DNA of 64,000 nucleotides from NCBI RefSeq assembly GCF_030252345.1, contig NZ_CP126980.1, forward strand, positions 5,347,501 to 5,411,500, read 5' to 3'. The translations under genes were made by a program, and so were the position numbers. The notes beneath the pieces are model-generated. The model searched no databases and had not been told where the DNA came from. It was given only the letters and a program-made list of their open reading frames with translations. Position 1 is the first letter of the stretch, and each line of letters opens with the position of its first letter. The DNA is from Actinoplanes oblitus (GTDB taxonomy: Bacteria > Actinomycetota > Actinomycetes > Mycobacteriales > Micromonosporaceae). Shown here one piece after another: positions 41,564-50,443 of this stretch.

Positions 41564-43930
41564 ATGCGGCATCCCGCGTACCCCGTGGACCCGTGGCAGG
41601 TGCGCGAGACGCGCCTGGACCGGGACGTGCTGGCCCGCGCCGAGTCGATCTTCGCGCTTGGCAACGGGCACATCGGGCTGCGCGGCAACCTCGACGAGGG
41701 TGACCCGTACGGCATTCCGGGGACCTATCTGAACTCGTTCTACGAGCTGCGCCCGCTGCCGTACGCCGAGGGTGGCTACGGCTATCCGGAGTCCGGTCAG
41801 ACCATCGTCAACGTGACCGACGGCAAGGTGATCCGGCTGCTGGTCGACGACGAGCCGTTCGACGTGCGCGACGGCCGGCTGCTGCGTCACGAGCGGGTGC
41901 TCGACCTGCGGGACGGGGTGCTGCGCCGCGACGTGGAGTGGCAGTCGGCGGCCGGGCGGACGGTCCGGGTCAGCTCCACCCGGCTGGTCTCGTTCGCGCA
42001 GCGGTCGATCGCCGCGATCGAGTACGAGGTGACCCCGCTGGACGCCCCGGTCCGGGTGATCGTGCAGTCCGAGCTGGTCGCCAACGAGGCACTGCCCGGC
42101 CCGCTCAAGGATCCCCGGGTCTCGGCGGTGCTGCGGGCGCCGCTGGTGGCCGAGGAGCACACCGCCGGGCCGGCCGGGGCGGTGCTGATGCACGTCACCC
42201 GGGAGAGCGGCCTGCGCCTGGCGGCCGCCATGGACCATCTCGTGGACGGGCCGCCCGGCGTGCGCTGCGACACCGAGGCCGAACCGGACCTGGCCCGCAC
42301 CACTATCGCCTGCCGGCTGGCGCCGGGACAACGGCTGCGCCTGGTCAAGCTGCTGGCGTACGGCTGGTCGAGCCGGCGCTCCCGCCCGGCGATCCGCGAT
42401 CAGGTGGCAGCCGCGCTGGCCGGCGCCCGGTTCGAGGGCTGGGCCGGGCTCCGGGCCGCCCAGCGGGCCTATCTGGACGACTTCTGGGACGGCGCCGACC
42501 TGGAGCTGGACGGCGACGCCGAGGTCCAGCAGGGCGTCCGGTTCGCGATGTTCCACGTGCTGCAGGCGGGCGCCCGGGCCGAGCGGCGGCCGATCGCCGC
42601 CAAGGGGCTGACCGGCGCCGGCTACGACGGGCACGTGTTCTGGGACACCGAGCGTTTCGTGCTGCCGGTGCTGACCTACCTGCAGCCGGCCGCCGCGGCC
42701 GAGGCGCTGCGCTGGCGGCACGCGACGCTCGACCTGGCCCGGGAGCGGGCGGCGACGCTCGGCTGGGCCGGCGCGGCGTTCCCCTGGCGGACGATTCGCG
42801 GGCACGAGTGCTCCGGGTACTGGCCGGCCGGCACCGCGGCGGTTCACCTGGCCGCCGACATCGCCGACGCGGCGGTCCGGTATGTGAACGCGACAGGCGA
42901 CACCCGGTTCGAGCGTGACGTCGGCGTCGATCTGCTGGTCGAGACCGCGCGGCTGTGGGCGGCGTTCGGCCACTACGACCGCAGTGGCGTCTTCCACCTC
43001 GGCGGCGTGACCGGGCCGGACGAGTACACCGCCGTCGCCGACGACAACGTGTACACCAACCTGATGGCGCGGCGGAACCTCACAGCGGCGGCCGACGTGG
43101 CGGGCCGGCATCCGGACCGGGCCGGCACGCTGCGGGTCACCGGCGCGGAGATCGCGGCATGGCGGGCGGCCGCGGCGGCGATGCACCTCCCGTACGACTC
43201 GCAGCTCGGCGTGCATCCCCAGGTCAGCGGCTTCACCCTGATGCGGGAGTGGGACTTCCGCGGTACCGCGCCCGGCGACTACCCGTTGCTGCTGCACTTC
43301 CCGTACCTGGACCTGTACCGGTCCCAGGTGGTCAAGCAGGCCGACCTGGTGCTGGCCATGCACTGGTGCGGGGACGCGTTCAGCGCCGCGGACAAGGCCC
43401 GCAACTTCGCCTACTACGAGCCCCGTACCGTCCGTGACTCCTCGTTGTCCGCCTGCGCCCAGGCGATCATCGCCGCCGAGGTGGGGCATCTCGAGCTGGC
43501 CCACGACTACCTCGGCGAGGCGGTCCTGATGGACCTGCACGACCTGCACCACAACACCCGCGACGGGGTGCACATCGCGTCGCTGGCCGGGGCGTGGCTG
43601 TCCCTGGTGGCCGGGCTGGGCGGGATGCGTGACCACGGCGGGCGGCTGTCGTTCGCGCCGCGGCTGCCCAGCCGGATCGAGCGGCTGGCGTTCTCGTTGC
43701 TCTGGCGCGGCTTGCGGCTGCACGTGACGGTCCGGCCCGCGGAGGCCGAGTACTCGCTGCGCAACGGCGACGGCGACGCCGAGCTGCACCTGTGGCACCA
43801 CGGCGAGCCACTGGTGCTCACCACCACCAAGCCGGTCACCCGGCCGATCACGCCGATCACGCCGCTGACCGGCGTCCCCGATCAACCGCCCGGACGCAAG
43901 CCCGCGCACCGGGCCGATCTGCTCTCGTGA
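41564..43930 (+). CDS. Glycoside hydrolase family 65 protein (trehalose/maltose phosphorylase-like)
   Basis: 788 aa. An N-terminal beta-sandwich domain (FALGNGHIGLRGNLDEG) precedes the (alpha/alpha)6 barrel, which has FWDTERFVLPVLTY, the general-acid region GVTGPDEYTAVADDN with its Glu, and KQADLVLAMHW, followed by the small C-terminal beta domain. GH65 enzymes phosphorolyse or hydrolyse alpha-glucosides such as trehalose, maltose, kojibiose or nigerose; the exact linkage cannot be assigned. No beta-phosphoglucomutase is fused or adjacent. The start is 52 bases after the gpsA stop on the same strand. Confidence 0.9.
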   Translation: MRHPAYPVDPWQVRETRLDRDVLARAESIFALGNGHIGLRGNLDEGDPYGIPGTYLNSFYELRPLPYAEGGYGYPESGQTIVNVTDGKVIRLLVDDEPFDVRDGRLLRHERVLDLRDGVLRRDVEWQSAAGRTVRVSSTRLVSFAQRSIAAIEYEVTPLDAPVRVIVQSELVANEALPGPLKDPRVSAVLRAPLVAEEHTAGPAGAVLMHVTRESGLRLAAAMDHLVDGPPGVRCDTEAEPDLARTTIACRLAPGQRLRLVKLLAYGWSSRRSRPAIRDQVAAALAGARFEGWAGLRAAQRAYLDDFWDGADLELDGDAEVQQGVRFAMFHVLQAGARAERRPIAAKGLTGAGYDGHVFWDTERFVLPVLTYLQPAAAAEALRWRHATLDLARERAATLGWAGAAFPWRTIRGHECSGYWPAGTAAVHLAADIADAAVRYVNATGDTRFERDVGVDLLVETARLWAAFGHYDRSGVFHLGGVTGPDEYTAVADDNVYTNLMARRNLTAAADVAGRHPDRAGTLRVTGAEIAAWRAAAAAMHLPYDSQLGVHPQVSGFTLMREWDFRGTAPGDYPLLLHFPYLDLYRSQVVKQADLVLAMHWCGDAFSAADKARNFAYYEPRTVRDSSLSACAQAIIAAEVGHLELAHDYLGEAVLMDLHDLHHNTRDGVHIASLAGAWLSLVAGLGGMRDHGGRLSFAPRLPSRIERLAFSLLWRGLRLHVTVRPAEAEYSLRNGDGDAELHLWHHGEPLVLTTTKPVTRPITPITPLTGVPDQPPGRKPAHRADLLS

Positions 43931-44052
43931 GGCGCTGATCGTGCGGGCGCCGAGGCCGGGCCGGCGGACGTGCCGCCGCGCGGCGCGCACACCTGCCTGC
44001 GGGCCGGGCCGGCACCGCGCGTCGAAGCGTCATCGAAGCGATTCGATTGCCA

Positions 44053-44066
44053 TGGGAGCGATCCCA
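44053..44066. promoter_or_regulatory. CebR-type operator (TGGGAGCGATCCCA)
   Basis: TGGGAGCGATCCCA differs by one base from the CebR/CelR consensus TGGGAGCGCTCCCA that represses cellulase genes in actinomycetes until cellobiose is present. It lies 77 bases before the cellulase ATG, in the expected promoter position. Confidence 0.85.
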
Positions 44067-44142
44067 TGCCACCATTTCTGGCCGGGCGCGGACCGGAGTC
44101 ACCGCCGGCTCGCGCGCCGCGACCGCACGAGAGGAACCCCTT

Positions 44143-45738
44143 ATGAGTTCGATGGCAAGGAGGGCCGGGCTCGCGTTCACCGCCGCCGCGCTGGCCCTCG
44201 CCGGAGCCGTGTACGGCGTGACGTCGGCCTCGGCCGACGTCACCGCCCAGCTGACCGCTCCTCAGCTGGTTGCCGACATGGGCGCCGGATGGAACCTGGG
44301 CAACCAGCTGGAGGCCAGCAACAACGGCATCCCCAGCGAGACGGCGTGGGGCAACCCGGTCGTCACGCAGGCCCTCATCAACCGGGTGAAGGCGTCGGGC
44401 TTCAAGACGATCCGCATCCCGATCTCCTACCTGGGCAACATCGGATCCGGCCCGAACTACACGATCAACTCGGCCTGGCTGAACCGGATCCAAGAGGTCG
44501 TCGACTACGCCTACGGCCAGGGCCTGTACGTCGTGATCAACATGCACGGCGACGGCTACAAGTCCGTCACCGGCTCCTGGCTGATCTGCGACGCGTCCGA
44601 CCAGACGACGGTCAAGGCGAAGTACCAGAAGGTGTGGCAGCAGGTCGCCGCCCGGTTCGCGAGCTATAACGAGCACCTCATCTTCGAGTCGATGAACGAG
44701 GAGTTCGACGGCCAGTACGGCAATCCGACCCAGCCGTGCTACTCGAACATCAACGCCTACAACCAGACCTTCGTCGACACCGTACGCAGGACCGGCGGCA
44801 CCAACGCGTCGCGCTGGCTGCTCGTCCCCGGCTGGAACACCAACATCGACTACACCGTCGGCAACTACGGGTTCACGCTGCCGACCGACCAGTACCGGTC
44901 GTCGTCGATCCCCAGCACCGAACAGCGGCTCATGATCTCCGTCCACTACTACGACCCGTGGGACTTCACGGGCCAGGAGGACGGCACCATCACCCAGTGG
45001 GGTCCGAACGCGACCAACCCGGCGAAGACGTCGACCTGGGGGCAGGCGGACTATCTCGACGGACAGCTGAAGAAGATGCACGACACCTTCGTCGCGCGCG
45101 GCTATCCGGTGTTCGTCGGTGAGTACGGCGCCATCGACAAGACGGCCGCCGACCCGGCCAACAACCGGTACCGCGCCGATTACGCGCGCACCCTGGTGGC
45201 GGCCGCCAAGAAGTACGGCGCGGCCACCGCGTACTGGGACAACGGCTACAACGGGGCGTACGGGTTCGGGCTGTTCAACCGCGGTTCCGCCACGGTGACC
45301 CAGCAGGGCATCATCGACGCCATCATCAGCGCCGTGGGCGGCAGCTCGCCCTCCACGCCACCCACCAGCCCGTCGACGTCACCGTCGTCCTCCCCGTCCG
45401 CCACGCCGCCGACCAGCAGCCCCGCCGGCGCCTGCCGGGTGACCAGCGCGGTCAGTGCGTGGAACACCGGGCTGACCAACAGCATCACCCTCACCAACAC
45501 CGGCGCCACGACGGTCAACGGCTGGACGCTGACCTTCACGCTGGCCCCCGGACAGACCATCACCGCGGGCTGGAGCGCCACCTACGCCCCGGCCAGCGGC
45601 AATGTGACAGCGACGAACGCCGGTTACAACGGCACCCTCGCGCCGGGAGCCTCGACCACCATCGGATACCAGGCCACCCACACCGGCAACGCCGCCGCCC
45701 CCACCGGGTTCCGGCTCAACGGCGCCAGCTGCAACTGA
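44143..45738 (+). CDS. Secreted GH5 endoglucanase with C-terminal CBM2
   Basis: 531 aa. The order is: signal peptide (about 1-32, cut near ASA), GH5 catalytic domain (about 40-405) with GWNLGNQLEA, acid/base E186 in ESMNEEF and nucleophile E327 in FVGEYGA, then a Ser/Pro/Thr linker (about 408-428) and a family-2 cellulose-binding module with two flanking cysteines and surface tryptophans. It hydrolyses internal beta-1,4-glucan bonds outside the cell. The ATG at 44143 has GAGAGGA upstream. The CebR-type box upstream predicts cellobiose induction. A hairpin terminator follows the stop. Confidence 0.94.
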   Translation: MSSMARRAGLAFTAAALALAGAVYGVTSASADVTAQLTAPQLVADMGAGWNLGNQLEASNNGIPSETAWGNPVVTQALINRVKASGFKTIRIPISYLGNIGSGPNYTINSAWLNRIQEVVDYAYGQGLYVVINMHGDGYKSVTGSWLICDASDQTTVKAKYQKVWQQVAARFASYNEHLIFESMNEEFDGQYGNPTQPCYSNINAYNQTFVDTVRRTGGTNASRWLLVPGWNTNIDYTVGNYGFTLPTDQYRSSSIPSTEQRLMISVHYYDPWDFTGQEDGTITQWGPNATNPAKTSTWGQADYLDGQLKKMHDTFVARGYPVFVGEYGAIDKTAADPANNRYRADYARTLVAAAKKYGAATAYWDNGYNGAYGFGLFNRGSATVTQQGIIDAIISAVGGSSPSTPPTSPSTSPSSSPSATPPTSSPAGACRVTSAVSAWNTGLTNSITLTNTGATTVNGWTLTFTLAPGQTITAGWSATYAPASGNVTATNAGYNGTLAPGASTTIGYQATHTGNAAAPTGFRLNGASCN

Positions 45739-45746
45739 CGCGCCCC

Positions 45747-45779
45747 GCGGGTCGGGGCTGCTGAGCAGCGCCGACCCGC
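45747..45779 (+). terminator. Hairpin terminator after cellulase
   Basis: A perfect 9-bp stem, GCGGGTCGG/CCGACCCGC, with an inner GCTGC/GCAGC stem starts 8 bases after the stop codon. There is no U tract, as is common in actinomycetes. Confidence 0.7.
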
Positions 45780-46380
45780 GCCTGTCGAGGCCCACGGAAA
45801 CCCTCGGCGGGCCGCCGAGAAAATCTGGCCTCGGGGGACTAGACATTCTTGGCGCCGCCAGCTAACGTTGCCTTCGTTGACGACGAGGATTGGTTAAGAC
45901 GCCGACGAAACAGGCCGAGCGTCAAGCAGGGCCCGACACCGTTCGCGGCTCGCTCGGTAACCGCGGTGGAAACACCTCACCGCATGCGACACAGGCAAGG
46001 TGAGTGCACGACAAGACCTTGACGTAATTCCAGGTCAGGGCAACCGCTGGCAGGGCCGACGCAGGTTCGGGGCTCTGCCGGACGCAAGAAGATCCGTCGC
46101 ACGTGCGCGGGGCCATGAAGTCGCGTGGGGCTCCGACACCGGCGGGCAAGTTCCACAGGTAAGAGGAAAGAAGAGGAAAGGGAGGGCTGGACGCCGTTGG
46201 ATCGCCCACTGTCAGGACGGATTCCGAGTTCTGCGGTGGACACCGTTGCCACATCGAACGTGAGGTGGTCTCCGGTCACGCTTATGCGATCCTCGCACCC
46301 CCTGCCGCCGGTAGCGGCACGGTGCGGAAAAGAGAACCCGGCGAACCTGTCGGTAGATGGTGTATTCAACCCGTAACCCC
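45780..46380. other. 600-bp intergenic region without convincing gene
   Basis: No frame here has a good start, a ribosome site and family similarity. Notable are a perfect tandem AAGAGGAAAG duplication (46161-46180) within a purine tract, and termination by a strong 12-bp hairpin just beyond the region. A structured noncoding RNA or a long 5' leader of the MerR-like gene is possible but unproven. Confidence 0.4.
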
Positions 46381-46409
46381 GGGCCCCGGCGCGACATGCG
46401 CCGGGGCCC
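46381..46409 (+). terminator. Perfect 12-bp hairpin ahead of MerR-like gene
   Basis: GGGCCCCGGCGC and its exact complement flank a 5-base loop. It ends 11 bases before the Shine-Dalgarno of the MerR-like gene, so it could end an upstream noncoding transcript or act as an attenuator. Confidence 0.6.
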
Positions 46410-46429
46410 TCGTTCATGAAGAGGAATGG

Positions 46430-46750
46430 ATGGCCCAACCCGACGACATGCTCGACGACGAGCACTACCCCGCCTACACCATGGGCCGCGCCGCGGACAT
46501 CGTCGGCGCTTCACCGGATTTCCTGCGCCGCCTGGACGAGGCGAAACTGATCATCCCGTTCCGCTCCGCCGGCGGGCACCGCCGCTACTCCCGCTACCAG
46601 CTGCGTCTGGCCGCACGAGCCCGGGAGATGGTCGACCGGGGCACCGCCCTGGAAGCCGCCTGCCGGATCATCGTCCTGGAAGACCAACTCGAAGAGGCCC
46701 TGCGACAGCGCCAGAACCGGCAGCACAGTCAGCGAGCCGACGCCGCCTGA
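46430..46750 (+). CDS. MerR-like helix-turn-helix regulator
   Basis: 106 aa. The N-terminal winged HTH shows YTMGRAADIVGASPDFLRRLDE, then GGHRRYSRYQLR, the wing typical of MerR proteins, followed by a short coiled-coil-like tail (ALEAACRIIVLEDQLEEALRQRQ). The tail is too short for an effector domain, so it may be a stress or developmental regulator of the HspR/BldC-like size class. The ATG at 46430 has AGAGGA upstream. A strong hairpin precedes it and a terminator follows it, so it is a single-gene unit. Confidence 0.8.
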   Translation: MAQPDDMLDDEHYPAYTMGRAADIVGASPDFLRRLDEAKLIIPFRSAGGHRRYSRYQLRLAARAREMVDRGTALEAACRIIVLEDQLEEALRQRQNRQHSQRADAA

Positions 46751-46763
46751 TCCCCGACACCTG

Positions 46764-46796
46764 ACGGTCCCTGCTCCACCAGGAGAGGGACCGTTT
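46764..46796 (+). terminator. Terminator after MerR-like gene
   Basis: ACGGTCCCT and AGGGACCGT form a perfect 9-bp stem followed by TT, 13 bases after the stop codon. Confidence 0.75.
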
Positions 46797-46897
46797 GCCG
46801 TACCTGCCGGAACCTTCGGCGGAAGCCGACGCCGCGCCCCGGCATGATCCGTGCTACGGTTTTCCCGTTGCAGTTTTGATTTCCGTGGACGTTTTCG

Positions 46898-46937
46898 GCG
46901 CCTGATCGGGTTATCTGACACCCGCCAGGCGCTTTTT
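46898..46937 (+). terminator. Intrinsic terminator or attenuator upstream of csp
   Basis: GCGCCTG and CAGGCGC pair around an inner CGGGT/ACCCG stem and are followed directly by TTTTT. This is the most canonical rho-independent structure in the window. It lies 95 bases before the csp start and about 100 bases after another terminator, with no ORF between. Confidence 0.7.
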
Positions 46938-47031
46938 CGTTTGTCGTGTCGGTTCCGGCGCGGGTGATCAACGCGGCGGCGTGAGGGGTCCGCACACCGC
47001 GGTCCCCCGACAGCCTGCGAAGGAGCAAGAC

Positions 47032-47235
47032 ATGGCTACAGGTACCGTGAAGTGGTTCAACGGCGACAAGGGCTTCGGCTTCATCACCCCGGACGACGGC
47101 GGCGCCGACGTCTTCGCCCACTTCTCCGCCATCGCCTCGAGCGGCTTCCGCAGCCTCGACGAGAACCAGCGGGTGGAGTTCGAGATCACCCAGGGCCAGA
47201 AGGGCCTGCAGGCGGAGAACATCCGCTCGCTCTGA
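47032..47235 (+). CDS. Cold-shock protein (CspA family)
   Basis: 67 aa, the normal family length. RNP1 (KGFGFI) and RNP2 (VFAHF) RNA-binding motifs are present in [20 protein letters not shown] and DVFAHFSAI. It binds single-stranded RNA or DNA and melts mRNA structure. The ribosome site AAGGAGCAAG is strong. A hairpin terminator follows. The leader carries a possible attenuator, which would suit temperature control. Confidence 0.97.
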   Translation: MATGTVKWFNGDKGFGFITPDDGGADVFAHFSAIASSGFRSLDENQRVEFEITQGQKGLQAENIRSL

Positions 47236-47250
47236 TCCACAGCTTCGCAC

Positions 47251-47288
47251 CGAACGGCGGCCCGACTGGTTCAGCGGGCCGCCGTTCG
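47251..47288 (+). terminator. Terminator after csp
   Basis: A perfect 14-bp stem, CGAACGGCGGCCCG/CGGGCCGCCGTTCG, with a 10-base loop, 16 bases after the csp stop. Confidence 0.8.
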
Positions 47289-47401
47289 GCGTTCCACCAC
47301 GCCGGCTACCTCCCCCACGACGGTGGACAGCGGATTCCCGCACCCCGGCGTGGCGATGCGGATCCGGTCGGCCGCCTTCGCTGGTGCCGGGGCGCTCCGG
47401 G

Positions 47402-48277
47402 TCAGGTGCGCGGCGCCGCCCCGTTTCCGGCCAGCGCGGCGATGTCGCCGGTGATCGCCGGCTGCAGCGCGTCCGGCAGATCGTGCCCCATGCCATTGAA
47501 GATCACTAGTTTGGCGCCCGGGACGGCCTGCGCGGTCTCCGCACCACCGGCCGGCCTGACCAGCAGGTCCTCGGTGCCGTGCACGACGAGCACCGGCATC
47601 GTGAGGTCACGCAGCAGCGGCCGCCGGTCCTCGGCCGACAGAATCGCCGCCAGCTGCCGCCGGGCGCCGTTGGGGTCGTGCGCCTCGTCGAAGTCCCGGC
47701 GGGCCGCCTCGGCGATCCACTCCTCGTCCCGGTGATACCCGGGCGAGCCGACGACCCGGAAGATGTGCACCATCCGGCGGGCCGCCGCCTCCCGGTCCCG
47801 GATCGGCCGCGGCGCCAGGGCGGCCACGGCACGCGGATGCGGCCGTCCGATGTGCGACGCCGGGGTGGAGGAGATCGAGGTGAGGGTGCGCACCCGGTCG
47901 GGGTGCAGGCAGGCAAGTGTCTGGGCGATCATCCCGCCCAGGGACACCCCCACCACGTGGGCGCTCGTCCAGCCCAGGTCGTCCAGGACCGCCACGGCGT
48001 CCCCGGCCATGTCCGCCAGCGCGTAGCCGTGCCAGCGGTGGGTCACCCAGACCAGCGGCGACGGCAGGCCCAGCTCGGTCAGATGGGTCGACCGGCCGAC
48101 GTCCCGGTTGTCGAATCGGGCGACACGGAAGCCGTGTTTCACCAGCCGGCGGCGGAAGCCCGCCGGCCAGAACGACATGGACAGGCCCAGCCCCATGATC
48201 AGTAGGAGCGGGACGCCGTCCTCGGGTCCCTCCACCTCGTACGCGATCTTCACGGCCCCGTGCCGCGCGACACCCAC
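47402..48277 (-). CDS. Alpha/beta hydrolase
   Basis: 291 aa. The fold is recognisable from LLLIMGLGLSMSFW, the nucleophile elbow GVSLGG (serine), PVLVVHGTEDLLV (acidic residue) and FNGMGHDLP (histidine), completing a catalytic triad. This group includes esterases, lactonases and aclacinomycin-methylesterase-like enzymes; the substrate is unknown. The GTG start at 48277 has GGGGAGGG upstream. It follows the flavodoxin-like gene by 16 bases on the same strand and is likely cotranscribed. Confidence 0.88.
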   Translation of the reverse strand: MGVARHGAVKIAYEVEGPEDGVPLLLIMGLGLSMSFWPAGFRRRLVKHGFRVARFDNRDVGRSTHLTELGLPSPLVWVTHRWHGYALADMAGDAVAVLDDLGWTSAHVVGVSLGGMIAQTLACLHPDRVRTLTSISSTPASHIGRPHPRAVAALAPRPIRDREAAARRMVHIFRVVGSPGYHRDEEWIAEAARRDFDEAHDPNGARRQLAAILSAEDRRPLLRDLTMPVLVVHGTEDLLVRPAGGAETAQAVPGAKLVIFNGMGHDLPDALQPAITGDIAALAGNGAAPRT

Positions 48278-48293
48278 CGCAATCCCTCCCCGG

Positions 48294-48779
48294 TCACGAG
48301 CCGGCGCCCTCGGCGCCGCTCATCGCCAGTACCTTCCTCGTCCACTCCCCGATCCGAGACCAGTCCCGCAGGTCACGCCGCGGGCGGCGGCCACCGGGCG
48401 GATCCGCGCCGCCGAACACGGCGACCGCCACCGGCACCAGCCAGGGCCGCCGGGTCAGCGCCCGGTCCAATTGCGCCGAACTGCCGCGCCAGGCCTCCTC
48501 CTCGTCGCGCCGAGGGCCCATCCCGAACACCGCCACCGGCACCCCGTCCAGCTCGTGGCGATGGCGCCGGAGGAACCGGTGCGCGTCGCGGTGCCAGCGG
48601 CCGGAGTAGATCGGCGCACCGAGGATGATCAGGTCCCAGTCGCTCAGCGGTGCCGTGACCAGCCGGGCCGGCATCGCCTGCGCCGTCGCCCCGCCGGCGG
48701 TGGCGGCGGTCGCCACGGCCTCGGCGGCCTCCCGGGTCGAACCGTTTCTGGTGGCGTAAGCAACCAGGATGCGTGCCAT
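48294..48779 (-). CDS. Flavodoxin-domain protein
   Basis: 161 aa. The FMN phosphate loop ILVAYATRNGSTREAA and the second loop ILGAPIYSGRWHRDAHRF place it in the flavodoxin/protoporphyrinogen oxidase (HemG)-like group common in actinomycetes. It may transfer electrons under stress. The ATG at 48779 has GGAGGTGG upstream; earlier in-frame starts are not supported. Nearby universal stress proteins suggest a shared stress response. Confidence 0.85.
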   Translation of the reverse strand: MARILVAYATRNGSTREAAEAVATAATAGGATAQAMPARLVTAPLSDWDLIILGAPIYSGRWHRDAHRFLRRHRHELDGVPVAVFGMGPRRDEEEAWRGSSAQLDRALTRRPWLVPVAVAVFGGADPPGGRRPRRDLRDWSRIGEWTRKVLAMSGAEGAGS

Positions 48780-48975
48780 CGCAGCCACCTCCCCATCCCA
48801 GCGTGCGTCGCCGCGCCGACGGCGGTCAGGGCCGAAGGCAATGCGCTCAGGGGCCTTCCGCGGCGGCGAGCGCATTGCCCCGGTACCGGTCAGCAGCCGC
48901 CGAGCACCACGACCAGCGCGACGGCGTCCGGCACGGCGTTACGCGAGGCCACCGGACAGCTTCATCCGGGCTCGC

Positions 48976-49869
48976 TCAGCCGATCAGGAAGACCGGGCAA
49001 TCGACCTGGTGCAGGACCGCACGGCCGACCGGGCCTAGTTCCGCCTTGCCAGCCGGCCGGCCGAGCACGACGGCGGCGGCCCGGTGCGAGGCGTCGACCA
49101 GCTCGGTGACCGGGTTGCCGGCCACGGTCCGGTTCCGCACGGCGACGCCACCACGCCGGTCGGTCCAATCCGGGGTGCCGGCCGGTTCGCGGGTCACCCG
49201 CAGCAGCTCCACGTCGCAGCCGCGGAGCCGGGCCTCCCGCACGGCGAAATCAGCCGCCTGATCCGCCGCCGCCGAACCGTCCATGCCGACCAGCAACGGC
49301 CGGGTGGCCAGTTCCGGGCCGGCCGGCCACGGCGCCTGCACCACCAGAACCGGGCCACGGTGGCGGGCTGCCACCCGGTCGGCCACACTGCGCCGCAGTG
49401 AACCCCGGATCGGCCCGTGCCGGTGTCCGACCACGATCAGGTCGTCGTCGCCGGCGTCGGCGAGCAACATCTCCGCCGGGCCCATCCCGGCACCGAGCCG
49501 GGTGGTGACAGTCACCTTCGGGGCGAAGTCGTGCACCCGCTCGACGACCTTCTCCAGCAGTCGCGGATCGCGCGGTGTGTCGCCGGCGTGCACCAGCAAC
49601 AGGGCGTACCCACGCAGCTCCGCCTCGATCGCCGCGTGATCGACGGCAACGTGGCCACTCGGCGCGTCGTCCACACCGACGATCACCGTCCCGCTGGCGG
49701 TGGATTCGATCACGACCGGCGGCGTCGCGGGCTGCGGGACGTACGGATCCACGTAGGAGTAGCTGGAGAGATACCGATTGATCACTTCACCGTACCGGGT
49801 TGTCCGGCGGGACGCGCCGGCTCGCTGCCGCGCCTCCTGCTCAACCTGGAACTTGCCGAGGTCGCTCAT
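48976..49869 (-). CDS. Tandem universal stress protein
   Basis: 297 aa. An unusual N-terminal segment of about 55 residues, with RYGEVINRYLSSYSYVDPYVP, precedes two USP domains (about 60-190 with GTVIVGVDDAPSGHVAVDHA and DDLIVVGHRHGP; about 200-297 with LLVGMDGSAAADQAADFA and CPVFLIG). The domains bind ATP in many members, but the second C-terminal glycine motif looks degenerate here. The ATG at 49869 has GGGAGG upstream. Such proteins are induced by hypoxia or stasis in actinobacteria. Confidence 0.88.
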   Translation of the reverse strand: MSDLGKFQVEQEARQRAGASRRTTRYGEVINRYLSSYSYVDPYVPQPATPPVVIESTASGTVIVGVDDAPSGHVAVDHAAIEAELRGYALLLVHAGDTPRDPRLLEKVVERVHDFAPKVTVTTRLGAGMGPAEMLLADAGDDDLIVVGHRHGPIRGSLRRSVADRVAARHRGPVLVVQAPWPAGPELATRPLLVGMDGSAAADQAADFAVREARLRGCDVELLRVTREPAGTPDWTDRRGGVAVRNRTVAGNPVTELVDASHRAAAVVLGRPAGKAELGPVGRAVLHQVDCPVFLIG

Positions 49870-50038
49870 GGCCGCCTCCCTGCCCATCTGCGCGCTGGCC
49901 ACGCGCCGACGACGAAGCGACGCCCCGGAAATGCGGGGCGCCGGCCACGCTGCCGGCGCTCCTAACTTCATCTCACACCTCGGCACACGCCACGAACAGG
50001 GCTGTTAGACCTGTTCAGAGGCCATTCGCCCCGGGATT

Positions 50039-50335
50039 TCAGCGCTTGCCGAGCCGGTCCATCTCGGCGCGGATCGCGTCCTCGGACGGCTCCGAGCCGA
50101 TCAGCACGTCCCAGGCGTGGAAGGCCAGCCCGATGCCCCAGCCGAAGATCGGGAACACCGGCCAGAAGAAGCCCTCCGGGGTGGTCAGCAACCACACCAC
50201 CACCAGGAACGAGTTGAACAACAGGTAGGCCAGCGCGTGGGTACCCAGCTCGCGCCGTTTGCGCAGCCGGTCCCTCGCGATCTGGTGCAGGTCACCCGGC
50301 GGGGACGCGGCCGGGGTGCCCGACGTGGTCGTCAT
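50039..50335 (-). CDS. 2TM-domain membrane protein
   Basis: 98 aa. An N-terminal basic helix (DLHQIARDRLRKRRELGTH) is followed by two transmembrane helices (LAYLLFNSFLVVVWLL and FPIFGWGIGLAFHAW). This matches the 2TM domain found alone or fused to histidine kinases. Function unknown. It stands alone between two universal stress protein genes. Confidence 0.82.
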   Translation of the reverse strand: MTTTSGTPAASPPGDLHQIARDRLRKRRELGTHALAYLLFNSFLVVVWLLTTPEGFFWPVFPIFGWGIGLAFHAWDVLIGSEPSEDAIRAEMDRLGKR

Positions 50336-50443
50336 CGCAACTCCCCTCCCATCGCAGCCACGCCCGCGGCAGTGGGCGCCGTCGCGGACGTCGGTACCCT
50401 CCCACCCTCATCCGAGCCGTCGCGGTCCGTACAGGGCCGGAGG

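Noticed and set aside
46125..46376. 83-codon ORF in the gene-poor region before the MerR-like gene
   Set aside because: It starts with GTG without a ribosome site, has no recognisable fold and ends at the terminator hairpin, so chance is more likely. It is kept in mind for the possible structured RNA region.
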